From contig NC_036446.1 in NCBI RefSeq assembly GCF_002775205.1, positions 12,958,565-13,022,564 of the forward strand: a stretch of DNA of 64,000 nucleotides, read 5' to 3'. This stretch comes from Xiphophorus maculatus. Its lineage: Eukaryota; Chordata; Actinopteri; Cyprinodontiformes; Poeciliidae. Positions within the stretch are counted from its first letter, which is position 1. Every line of letters starts with the position of its first letter. Under the pieces are notes generated by a model. It did not search any database and was not told the DNA's origin. It saw only the letters and a list, made by a program, of their open reading frames with translations. Position numbers and translations under genes: made by a program. Below are positions 42,209-58,500 of this stretch, one piece after another.

Positions 42209-44115
42209 AACCTGGAGTTATTTTATTTCCAGTCTCCCCAAGGTGGTTTCTTTTTATTTTTTAAGCTGCATCAAAGTGACTCATTGATGTTGAACTCTTT
42301 ACATGGACTAAACGGGATGCTGTACACTGAGATCTCATCTGATTTTTATTTTTTTGTTTCGTTTTTCATCCCCAAGGAATTTTTAAACAAGATTTTAAGG
42401 GCCATCTTCCTACGTCTTGGTTAAAATCATTTCCATGTTTCCTGTAGTTTCAGGTTTTCAGTGCATCCTCACATCCCCGATTTGTATATAGCATTGTAAG
42501 AAAATGTAAGATATTGTTGACGATTGGAGAAGCACTCAGAAGAGGACTGTTCCTGGTTTCATTTTAAAATGTTTTAACTACTTTTCCATGCTGCGTTTTT
42601 AGCTCTTTCTTTGCTCACGTCTGAATTTTTGATACTTTGTGTTGAAATCGGCCAGCCTGATGTTTAAGTCTCCATCTTTGAATCCTGATTTATGTTTTTA
42701 GGTTTGATCCAACCCCAACCAAATGCTGAAGTCGGGTTCTGTATTTGTAGTTGCAGTAAAAGTGATTTAAACCAAGTTGTTGGTCCTGCAGCTTCTGGTC
42801 GTCTTCAAGTCAAATAGAGGGAATCGTTGTATTTACATAGAAATTTTTAATGGGTAAACTGGAGCAAAGCATATTTTTTTATATTCTAAATATAGAGAAG
42901 TGAGTGGAATCTTAAGGTGGGTGCAGATAATTCCTGTTTGAGCAAATAAGGACAACTTGGGACTCAAGGTTTAAATGTGAAGGAAAAATGCTGCCTAACA
43001 TAAATATGGTGGCAAAATGTTACATATTTAGTATATAAATGTCTATTTTTGCCCATGTGAAAGTTTAGTTTGAGGATTTCCCCAATGTTGAAGACGTTCA
43101 AGTGAAATTTTGAGTTGTTTTCCTGCTTTGTGTCTGTTTTAAACACAGTTTAACTCTGCAGCCGTCTAAACGTTTTCCTGTCAACAAGCTCAGTGTTTGC
43201 TTCATAGTTTGAATCAAAGTCCCTGAATCAGATTTATGTATCGACTCGTTTTGCAGAATAGATCAAGAAATGTTTTCAAATCGTCTAAAGTTGTTAATGT
43301 TCTGCAACAATAAAATCTGTACATACCGCCTCCAGTTAAAGCTGCGTCTTCCTTTACAGTAACGCTCTATTTTTATTAAGTCACATTCTTATTAAAATAA
43401 CTTAAGTGAATGAAACAATTGTTCATTTAATTATGGAAAACATGTTAAAGTTTGTGGAGGGGTTCACTAACCACGTCTGAGCCTGATTAGCATGAACTAG
43501 GCTAAAATATTTCAAAAAGCAAAACATGCCCTGATCTAAATAAATTCAAAATGGGAGAGAAAAGTTTTATTTTGTACGTCTAGCAGTTAGAAAATTTTTA
43601 CAAATCGATCAGAGCCATTATCCAAAACTGAAGGCAGAAAATCCTGAAGAACAGATTTTACAGCAAGTTATATTTCCAATTTTAGTCTCTACCACTTACT
43701 TTTTTCCTTGAAAAAAAATAAAAATCTTTAAAAAACTCTTACTTCAATCATTCTTTGAGTTGACCTGAATTTAATTTTGAAATAAATAGCTGTAAAGCAC
43801 ATTTGTCAAACAAGATGGCAGTTATTATTCTGAAACATTGAAACCCAAAGTGTATATTAGATTAAGATTAAACAGAAAATTAATTTTGATAAGATCGATT
43901 TATCAGCCAGCTCTACCTGGATACCTAAATTATCACAACATATCAATTTGAAGCAAAGTTTTCAATAAAATGTTATAATTGTTTGCTTCATGGCTCCGTT
44001 AAATACTAGCTTATTTTATTTTTAAATTGAAATAAAAAAAAAATCTCAAAGGACTTGAAACTTAATTTGAGCACTCTATCTTCTGTTTTCTGCAACTATA
44101 ACCAACATATCTATA
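42209..44115. other. tbp/pdcd2 convergent 3' region
   Basis: The tbp 3' UTR fills 42209 to about 43325, ending after AACAATAAAATC near 43307. The remaining 0.8 kb is AT-rich. It contains tttatt words near 44012-44020 that can serve as the minus-strand polyadenylation signal of pdcd2. No other feature is recognised. Confidence 0.6.
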
Positions 44116-44777
44116 CTACGTGTTTCTATGCTGAGTCAGTTGATCTGCGCTGACGTCCTGTTTCCAGACGAACTCCGAGCGGTACTGGTCTCCATGGTTA
44201 CAGCTAGCCGAGCAGGTGTAGACCGTAACGGTTCCCCAGTCGATGCTGGCTCCGGTCGAGTCCACGCAGAGGTTGTTTAACAGCTGAGGCATCACCTGGA
44301 CAAACAAACGTACTGAGAACCGAGCCGGCTAGCTCTGTACCCGACCGCTAGCGTCTGTCCGGGTACGTTCGTGGTGCGTTTAAAGACTGCTCGGAAAATA
44401 ACCTTACCGCAGCTGTAACGGCTGAAAAAAAGTGCCGAGGACGAAACGAAAACGAAAGGTGTTGTATCTATAATTTCAAATGATTCTGCGAGTTTTATAA
44501 ACGCATTATATAGTTCCGGCTAGTTATAGTTTTTCCCTATTTATTACCACTTTTATTTATTTCAATAAACAAAAAAAATGTTTTCTCAATTTCAGTCCTA
44601 GTTGTTTTCATCCGCTATAATCTACACTACCGCGGAAAGGATTATCTAGATTATTCGTGATTAATTGATTATTGTAAACTAATTTAGCAATATATTAATG
44701 TTTACTTGAGTGTAGAGACTCAAAACTCAGAGCAGTAATTAAGGCAAAGTTGTACAAAAACTCTATTCCTTTTTTAG

Positions 44778-44848
<71 letters not shown>

Positions 44849-47800
44849 CTGACAACATGTTTGATTCAAAATTTGTCGAGTGGCGTAGTTTAGCTGTCAA
44901 AAAAAAATTACTAATCACTATTTGCTATCGAATTATTAATCCGTTAGGGCTGAGAATTTCATGTCAGAAGTATTTTTTAGCTGCAGATACATTCTTTGCA
45001 ACAAATAATCAAGCGTTCACTGAAGAAATGCTGTTATTGCACAAATGCTTGTTTTCTTATTTAAAAGGGAATTGTTTAATTGCATCTTTGATTTATTTCT
45101 AATATTGTATGAAAAAGACAAAATGAAAAATCTGCGGAATGTGCCAGTTTTAAAAAAATTCAATTAATCGTCCAAAATAATTAATAGATTAACTGATAAC
45201 TAAAATAATCATTATCTGCCGTTCTAAACTACATAGAAAATGCATGTAGAGATCTCATGGGGGGTTTCAACACCAGGACCCACCTGAAACTCAAAGGTCC
45301 TGTTGGCGCCGCAGGTGCATGGTGGGATCTCCTCCTCTGCAGGGACATGACTAGATGAGACCCAGAGGGGTCGGCCCCCTCGACTGTAACGAATCACCTG
45401 GATGTGAGAGACTGTCAGCGTCAGGCGTACACAGAGGGAAACAGAGGAAAAGAGTCTCCTGGCTGATTTAGCACCTGGTGCGGCTCTGAGGCGATCTTCT
45501 TCTTGAACCGCTGGAACACTTTGTTGTCTTCAGTCTCGTGCAACGCCATCTCCTCCAGATCTGCTTCTGCCAGAGCTAACAGGACAGCAGCAGGCAATTA
45601 TTCACATCCGCAGTGTCATATATGAAATGATCTGCTTTTTGTTGCTTCAGACAGAGCTGCAACTAACAATTATTTTAGTTATCGACTGCAGATTTTTCAT
45701 TTAACCACTTAATCCATTTTTATATAAATTGAAAAGATGTAAATAAACAAGGCAATTCTTTTATTGCCAAAAATGCTATAACCTTTAATGTACTCTTGAT
45801 CATTTGTTAATTAATTGACTATTTTTTGCATTACCAATTAATAATTGGATAACAAAAGGTGAATAATAGGACAAAATCTGAGTTATGTGAAGCTAAACAC
45901 TATGCCAGTAGAGAGATCTGTGTGGAACATATTTGCAGATTAAGATTTTTTTTTTTTTTAATTACATTTGAATGCAACATTTATATATTTTTGGCTTAAT
46001 TAGTGCTTTACTTGCATCGTTCTTTCAGCAAATGGTCTTTTGAATAAAAAAAATACAGGTTTTTTTGCCTAAAGTGCAATAACGTTTAGTGAATGCTCGC
46101 TCATTTGTAGCAAAGGATGAATTTACAGATAAAAAAAATACTTATAACATCAATATGTGAAAAGCTCTCCATGCCTGACTTAACATGAATACAGTGTAGA
46201 GCTAATCTGGTGATTTTTTTAAACTCACCAATTAATGATTGGATAGCAAAAGGTTCTTAATAAGAGATTTTTGTGGGGCTGGTCCAATTATTAATATTTG
46301 TACAAATAATTTGAATTAAGTGAAGTTAAAACTGCCATGTGAATTAAGTAAGTTCTGGGTTGAACAAACAGCTGTGGAAAATATTAAGTCCACTTAAAAT
46401 GATCAGTTTCTCTGATTTTACTCTTTAGGTTTATGTTTGAGTAAAATGAACATTGTTCTTTGAACTACTGACAACATGTTTCTGAAATTCCAACCAAAAA
46501 TTTTGTTTTTATTATCAGAAAATGAGAAATGGGTAAAATAACAAAAAGATGCAGAGCTTTCAGACCTCAAATAATGCAAAGAAAACAAGTTAATATTCAT
46601 TTAGAAACAACAATACTAACATTTTAACTCAGGAAGAGTTCAGACATCAATATTTGGTGGAATAACCAGGAGGTTTTCAGTGGGTTCAGTGCAGTGGGAT
46701 CTTCATTTTTTACAGAGCTGTATTTATAGAAAACAAAGTTGTTTTTTTTTATTTAAAATGCAAAACGTACATATATTTTTTGTACAGTTTTGTCTCAATT
46801 ACTCCTCTGCATATGATGTTCTTCAGCAAACAGCCTTTTTTGAGCCTGTATACTCCAGTTAGTGATTAAGCAATTACTAAATTAGTTGATTATTTCAATA
46901 ATTAATTAATTACTATTAACCTGGTTAATTGTTTCAAACACGGTTGAAAACTTACTGTCAGATAAGGAAGGACCTTCAGTACTTTTCTGTTCTTCCTCTC
47001 CTCCTCCTCCTCTCTGTGCGTCGTCTCCTTCCTCCCCTCCCTCTTCAGGTTCAGTCACGAGCTCAGACTCGGGGAACAGGAAGGGAGAGGCAGAAGCCGA
47101 GGGCAGCGCTACACTCAGAGAGACACAGCAGCAGAGCGGGTCAATCCTCCAGGCTGGGGGTCGGTTCTGGCCTGCTGGGTGGACCTGTACCTGCGCTGAG
47201 GCACTCCTTCTTGTGGGAGTGTTTCCAGTGGACAGTCTGGTGGTGTTTACCACAGTAGGTCACAGTGTGGCAGCGGGAGCAGGCCTTGTTTCCAGGGCAA
47301 CCACACACCCAGCACAGCTTGACTCCTGAGAGGGATAAAATGTTGTTGTCCTCTTTAGAGACGGTCTGTGGTTCATCATCTGGACACAATGGAGACAAAT
47401 ATTCCAGATGATGAAAATTTATTTGGGTGGGATTATTTCGTTATCTAAGGTACTGAAAAGATGCTAGTGCCTGAACTTTTGACCCTTATTCAAAGATGAT
47501 CTTTTACGATTCCTTCAACCTTGAACTGTAAAATTCGCTGTAATACGAAACACTATAAGAGATCTTTCCTGCCAAAAGCCATCACCATCTTCAATAACTC
47601 TGAAGAGTCTGAATTAATGGGCTACAGCAACGTGTAATTTCCCTTTGGGATTAATAAAGTATTTCTTGAATTTAAATAAGAGGTCTAAGCGTCCGTTTCA
47701 TGAGACTTTTAGAAAAACATAGTGTCTTTAGTCAGAGGCTTCTTCAAATACACTGTAATACAGACTGTTACAGGAGATCTTTTGCCCACAGCCATCAACC

Positions 47801-49708
47801 TCTGTGTTTTGAAGAATTTTAAATTAATATAAGTTACAACAACGTTTAATTTTCCTTTGGGGAAATTAAATAAAGCATTTCTGTATTTGAATGGGCTGTA
47901 AAAAAAAACACATTCATTCCATTTTTTTAAAATCACAAAATCACTCTTAGATAATAAGAGTTTAGTCTGCTAAGTTCTGCCTATTTTGAGCTCCTTTCAG
48001 AATGAGCTGTCACTTTAAATCCAAATAAGCTGCTGCTGTTGGCCACAACCCCCAAATCAACATTTACACTTGCTCATGAAAATGGCGGCACACAAAATGT
48101 GCAATGGTACAACCACCTTTGAAGTAAGTCAACTAGGAAACTTTTCTCTTTTCCAGCAGCAAATCGTAACAGCGCTTAGAGCGGTAAAACCAGCTGACAA
48201 AACCTACTGGAGCTCCCTTTGAGTTGCTAGGTAACGGGATAGCGCCGGCTGGGGTTGCTAGGTAACGGCAAAATGTCCGTAGAATGACTCGGCATTTAAA
48301 AGGCAATTAAGACGGCTCATTTTCATTCCAAAACACGCAAAAAGGCCCTAATTTTCCAATGTAGTTTCCTAACAACACCATAAAAACTCAAAAATCTTTC
48401 AAACAAACCTGGAGGAGGGTCGTAGGAGTAGAACTCATTCTTCCTGGGTAGCTGACTTCTGAAAACTGACGTGGAGGAGAAATCATTCAAAAAAAAGCTT
48501 GGAAATGGCACTGAATAAACCAACAGTGGCACGAAGAGAAATTCAGCAAGAAGCGCCGACTTGTTGAACGCGGAGAAAGTGAGAAGTGGTAAAATAGAAA
48601 CGTTGTAATAACGGCAGCAGACACCTTTCAAGCAGCGGCTGTCGTTGTGGGAGTAACACTCAGGAGTTTTGCAGCAGAACAGGAAAAGCGTTCTGTGGAA
48701 ACTTCTGTCCTGACCCGAAATGGGTGCGTAGACCTGCAGAAACGACCACATGGTACAATTCAACACTGAAGAGAAAATGACATGTTGGTCTCAGGAAAGC
48801 AAGAAGCCCTCTAAAGTTTTCAGGACACATTTTGCACTTTTTTTTTAATTAAACTGTGGAAACTTTTGACTGGACTATAAGCAACTTATGACGCTCCATT
48901 ATTTATTCAGATTCTGGGAACTTGATTCCAAATGAAATGCAAAGTAGTTTCAAATAAAAAAAAAAGACTTTATTCAATTGAGCCAAAACTGTTTTTTATT
49001 TTATTAAAGTCTTTGTAGTAAGCTTCTTAAATTGTTTGGAAGTGGATTTCTATCAGCCCTTGTCTTGGATACACCTGTACACTGTGAATCTTCCGGAAAC
49101 ATAATAACCTCTCAATCCTGCACTTTTTCCTTCCACTTAACTACAACATGCTGTGATAGACTTCTTTAGCAATGACATGTGTGTTAATCACCAAAATGAA
49201 CAAAAACACTTGAAATCTGTCACTGTGTATCAAATCTATAAAATAAAGAGTTTATCGTGACCATTTTCTCTCTGTTTAGATTAATCACAATGTTTCTTTA
49301 TGTCTAAATTAAATTATTTGTTTTATTGTTATTAGTATTAGTAATTCACTAATTAGTGCATACAATACAAACATTACAGACTGACAAACATAGGTACTGA
49401 TCTACAAAATAAACAACCAAGTAATTAAGAGAACGACAACAACAAAAAAATAAAAACTAACAGCTTCTTTCTCTAAAAATGACAATAATTAACGAGTCTT
49501 GGAAGGTTTTACTCCTCCAGGTACCGACCTGCAACAGGAAGACCATGGGCAGCCCGCATTTCTCACACTCCAGATCCGATTGGAGGGGCAGGCCCGTCTG
49601 GCTGAGCCACGCCGGCTTCCCTCCGACCTTGCTGGGGAACTGCGGAGACTGAAGCCGCCACGGTTCTGCTTCTTCAAGGAAACCCAGAACCACCTCGGGA
49701 GATGACAT
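44116..49708 (-). CDS. pdcd2: Programmed cell death protein 2 (complete, 8 exons)
   Basis: Pdcd2 is a MYND-finger protein known as a dedicated chaperone of ribosomal protein uS5 (Rps2) in 40S assembly. Minus-strand exons are 49529-49708, 48625-48733, 48409-48465, 47191-47379, 46956-47108, 45475-45575, 45284-45397 and 44116-44295, giving 360 residues. The N-terminal PDCD2 domain has [13 protein letters not shown] and [10 protein letters not shown]. It is split by a MYND finger starting near Cys138 ([21 protein letters not shown]). An acidic linker GGEEGDD follows, then the C-terminal domain with [30 protein letters not shown] and EFVWKQDV. The linker is longer than in human (344 residues). The exon 1 donor GTCGGT is weak, and a competing GTACCT lies 4 nt downstream. 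Confidence 0.95.
44300..44470. promoter_or_regulatory. CpG-dense patch in the last pdcd2 intron
   Basis: About 170 bp directly upstream, in the sense of transcription, of pdcd2 exon 8 contain many CG dinucleotides, two GCTAGC-type words and GACGAAACGAAAACGAAAGG. The rest of the intron is AT-rich. It has the composition of the gene-start regions in this window. A minor internal promoter is possible but unproven. Confidence 0.3.
44778..44844. repeat. (AT)n microsatellite
   Basis: About 33 uninterrupted AT units in pdcd2 intron 7. It lies within a CGATTAATC-family repeat that extends from about 44600 to 45215. Confidence 0.95.
45650..46360. repeat. CGATTAATC-family repeat in pdcd2 intron 5
   Basis: Begins CAGAGCTGCAACTAACAATT and contains ATTAATTGACTATTTTTTGC and AGGTGAATAATAGG. 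It is related to 58780-59240, where AATTAATAATTGGACAGCAAA recurs. Two sub-blocks resemble each other, so it may be a composite. Confidence 0.55.
46380..46715 (-). mobile_element. Tc1/mariner-type derivative, copy 2 (reversed)
   Basis: Read on the minus strand it starts TACAGCTCTGTAAAAAATGA, passes CACTGAACCCACTGAAAACC and ends near CACAGCTGTTTG. Apart from the start it is the same internally deleted element as 23405-23757. It retains both ends but only a scrap of transposase. Confidence 0.65.
47530..47680 (+). mobile_element. LINE 3' end fragment
   Basis: AAGAGATCTTTCCTGCCAAA, then GGGCTACAGC, then TTTCCCTTTGGGATTAATAA identify the same LINE tail as at 33895. Confidence 0.6.
47705..47895 (+). 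mobile_element. LINE 3' end fragment
   Basis: A second, tandemly placed copy of the tail: GTCTTTAGTCAGAGGCTTCT, ACTGTTACAGGAGATC, and TTTTCCTTTGGGG before AATAAAGCATTTCTG. It lies in pdcd2 intron 3. Confidence 0.6.
48000..48390. repeat. X-box-pair repeat in pdcd2 intron 3
   Basis: GCGGTAAAACCAGCTGAC leads into GTTGCTAGGTAAC at 48223-48235 and again at 48254-48266, 31 bp apart. The lead-in and both palindromes recur at 63769-63882. They recur in reverse at 25958-26050, so this is another member of that family with worn ends. Confidence 0.7.
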
Positions 49709-49878
49709 ACTTTTCAGTTCTAAAAACTAACTTAACCAAAACAACCCACTGACAACGAGAAGGCAAAAATTCCTCTTCAGAAATTCTCACAACACATGCT
49801 GATGCAACTGCAAAGGTTCTCCGTGAGGAAACACTAGCAGCGGTTTAGTTCCGCGGTGAACGGTTAAATTAGAATCGT

Positions 49879-49893
49879 CCACTAGATGGCGCC
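49879..49893 (+). promoter_or_regulatory. CTCF-consensus motif upstream of pdcd2
   Basis: CCACTAGATGGCGCC fits the CTCF consensus CCRSYAGRKGGCRSY at all 15 positions. It lies about 170 bp upstream of the pdcd2 start codon, on the side facing rhou. The ATGGC part could alternatively be a YY1 site. Confidence 0.45.
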
Positions 49894-51723
49894 GTTGCCT
49901 CTCTTTATTTAGTGAAGATTTTAACAATCAAAATTAATCCGCACATCAAAAAGAATACTCATTTTATCACAGAAGTATTAATTAACCAAATTTGCTTAAA
50001 TGTTGTATTTTTGCAAAAAAAAACAAAAAGAAAAAAACAAACAAAAAAAAACAACTGCTGGAAGTATTTGTGAAACAAAAAAACTGTGACTGAATTGTAA
50101 ACAAAATTTCATCAAAGTTAACTTAAGTTTGATCTTAATGTTGCTGGATTTTGTAATTTAAAGTGTTTATAGAGTGTACGTTTTGTATAAACATCCGGCA
50201 AGTAAACACATGAGTGAAAGCCATTTTAGGTGAAATTTTGAGGGGAAAGTGAAGTGTTGGATGAAACAAACAAGCAAATAAACAAATATTAGATAAAACA
50301 CACACACACACAAAAAAAAACACATAGTCTTGAAAATTAAGAAAGCTGTGTGGTTGGAAATATGGAAAAATCTTCAGATAATTATGAGCCAAGCGGCCAA
50401 AGTCCAAACAAAGACGGGTAATTATGCAAAATGTCTCTATTTAGTTCCAGGAACCCACTGTTCTCAAACTTTCTAATGTTTATGACAGGTGAAAAACAAA
50501 AATAAGAAACATCACAGTTATAGAACAAAACTGCATGAATCTTTGTGTAAAATTAAAGCATCTTTAGCAAAACAAACATAGTAAATGAATAATAAGAAAA
50601 GATTTAAAGAATTTTAAATCAAACCAAACTACTTCAACTATTTATAATCTAAGTACACATATAAACCTACTAGCTTAAATTTTGAGTAAGAATTAATTTC
50701 ATACTGCAAGAAAATTGGGTTAAAAGCCACACAATTAAACAAAAAAAGTTATATCTTTCTTTTAGCAAGGCAAAAAAGCAAAACCCATGTTGTGTTATGA
50801 ATCTTCAGTTGCTTAGAATGAATTACAGATTCTTCTTACTGCTATACTCTTACATTGAAAAAAATATTTTAAGAAGGTATTATTAAAATAAAACACATGA
50901 TGTATGTTGTGTGTGTACCGTATCTAATTAAATATTTGACTTTTGTTTGTTTCACAAATACTTCCAGCTCAAAAGTTTTGCTTTGCACAGATGCTATGGA
51001 AATAAAGTTACACATTTTTTTGTTTAACTTACAACTTTTCACACTCAGCAAACCCACGTAGGCTCAGAACTAGCAGAATATGTCCAGTACTTTCTGTCTT
51101 TTTTTGTTGTAGTTGTAAGATAATATTCTGATCACAATTATGAGTCTGTTGTATAAAAATCAAACCAATCTTCAGCTGGCCTTAATTTAATCAGTAATTA
51201 TTATTCATTTCTGGTGATGAGATAGAAAATAATTAGTCAAATAATGAGATGGTTTTTGTGGTAGACGTTCAATAATAATATATTTAATAAATAGTGACTG
51301 GATGATTCATATTTAAATTAATTAATAACATTTTTAGAGATAGATTTAGATGAATGAATTAGGGAACTCCTAGCAGAACGATACATTTTCCAGAAGTTAT
51401 TGCGATAAATGATAATATTGTTGTTTTGAGACCATTTTGAATATCAATAAGCTTTAATTTAGGAAAGAACACTTAACTCTGGAAGATATTTTAAATATTC
51501 AAAATAAACAAACAAAACGACCAAAAACAATAAAAACCACAAACAACCATATATGTATGAAACGGATTATGACGTCATACATTCAAAATATATTACCGTA
51601 ATCATCAAAATGGAAATGATCGAGAAATGATCAGAATGATCAAAATCATTTTGATTTATCATGCGATTAATTTAAATATACTGCTTTTTGCAACAGGCTT
51701 ATTCACAACCAGAGTAAATGGGA

Positions 51724-51860
<137 letters not shown>

Positions 51861-52171
51861 GCACAGCACAGTGATGTCACGGAGGGGGAGTTTGATTTGG
51901 GACGGGTCTGTGCGCCGGACGCCTGGACGGACACTCACTGCAACTGAATGATAGTTAAATCTCCTCTTTTAAATCGGGATTTTGTGGTTAATAATCACCG
52001 AACTGCGTAACTCCAGTACTTCAGGTCCCCAGAGAGAAAAGTTCAGGCTGCTTTTTGGTTCTGAACCATGGAAGCCCAGAGGAAGCGGACAGCTTATCGC
52101 CACTAGACCCCGTGGAGGAAAAGAATGGACCGAGTGAAAACTGACCCGACCGAGGTGGACTGATCCCCGCC
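51861..52171 (+). promoter_or_regulatory. rhou: rhou promoter/5' UTR with CRE-like site and two short uORFs
   Basis: A CRE-like TGATGTCA lies at 51872-51879. If transcription starts upstream of 52068, the leader holds two upstream ORFs of 12 codons each. They are MEAQRKRTAYRH at 52068-52106 in a good start context (ACCATGG) and [12 protein letters not shown] at 52125-52163, ending 8 nt before the rhou ATG. The transcript start is not visible in the sequence. Confidence 0.5.
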
Positions 52172-57369
<5,198 letters not shown>

Positions 57370-58500
57370 AGCAGACCTGGGACTGGATCCGGCTCTGATT
57401 CTGGGCTGGAGTTTTAAAGAAAACTATATAAAACCCTGATTGGAACGTGGAATATTGTGGATGAGATTTACTACTGAGCTTTGAGTCGCCTGGAGGATTC
57501 TCTGGTGTTTATTCACTTAGACTGGTTAAACACCAGTTCTGTTCTGGGACCAGTAAAAGATGTGACAGAGTCATATCCAGGTTGCTTTTCTCTGGATTTC
57601 TGGTCCAAAAATACCAAGGAAAAAATAAACAAACAGACAAAACAACCTGCCTTTTTATGCATCCCAGAGGAAAACTGGAATCTTTGTTGGATGTAATTAT
57701 TATAATCGATGATCTAAGCCAAACAACACGCTGTCAGCTGACTGTAAATTGTTCCCAATTCTGGACTGGTTTAAAATAAGATCAGAAAGAGCTGCTGAGA
57801 GAAAGAGAGTCGCCCTCAGAGCAGACTTTGTTACGGAGGATTTTACGACCCAGACAAGATTGCCAGACGCACATGAAGTCAAAACAAGTCCGTCCTGACT
57901 TTAATTCAGAGCCATTGTTACTCTGATGAGAGGACTCGTTGAGTAACCACATCCTGATTTTACACGTTCAGTTTTGATTATGAATCAGCTTTTTGTTTGG
58001 TCTTAAACAGAACAATTTGTACCAAATTCAGGCTTTATTTTTTTATGCAAGCGCTCAAATCATATCTAATCTTGATACGAACTCATGCACATTTTTGTCC
58101 TATCAGAAGACACAAACTGTTCCCGCTTTGATCAAAACTGAGATTTCCAAACAACCCACATTCTTTATATCTTTTTTTTTCTGTAGCAGCAAACAAACTA
58201 TTTCATGTCTCTACGTTGGAAGGTAATTTATCATCTTTTCCTCTCAAACTCATCAGGACTGACAGTGAAAACAGAGCGATGCCGGTTCAGGTTGGTTAGC
58301 TGTGAAAACGGGATCATTTCTTCTACACGTGTTTGACTTGTAACTTAAACAAAGTGGTTTCAAACATTTCCACTGCTATATGTGATTTATCCTTTCAGAC
58401 TTGACTATGAGCGTTTGCTGAATCAGATCCTCCATGGTTAAATCTAAAATTAGCTATAATTAATTCATAATGCATTTGGCTATCTTTGTTTCTTAAGAAA
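57370..58500 (+). other. rhou: rhou 3' UTR region
   Basis: Sequence after the rhou stop is of mixed composition. A possible polyadenylation signal AATAAA occurs at 57624-57629, and later ones may be used. No exon or repeat is recognised. Confidence 0.45.
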
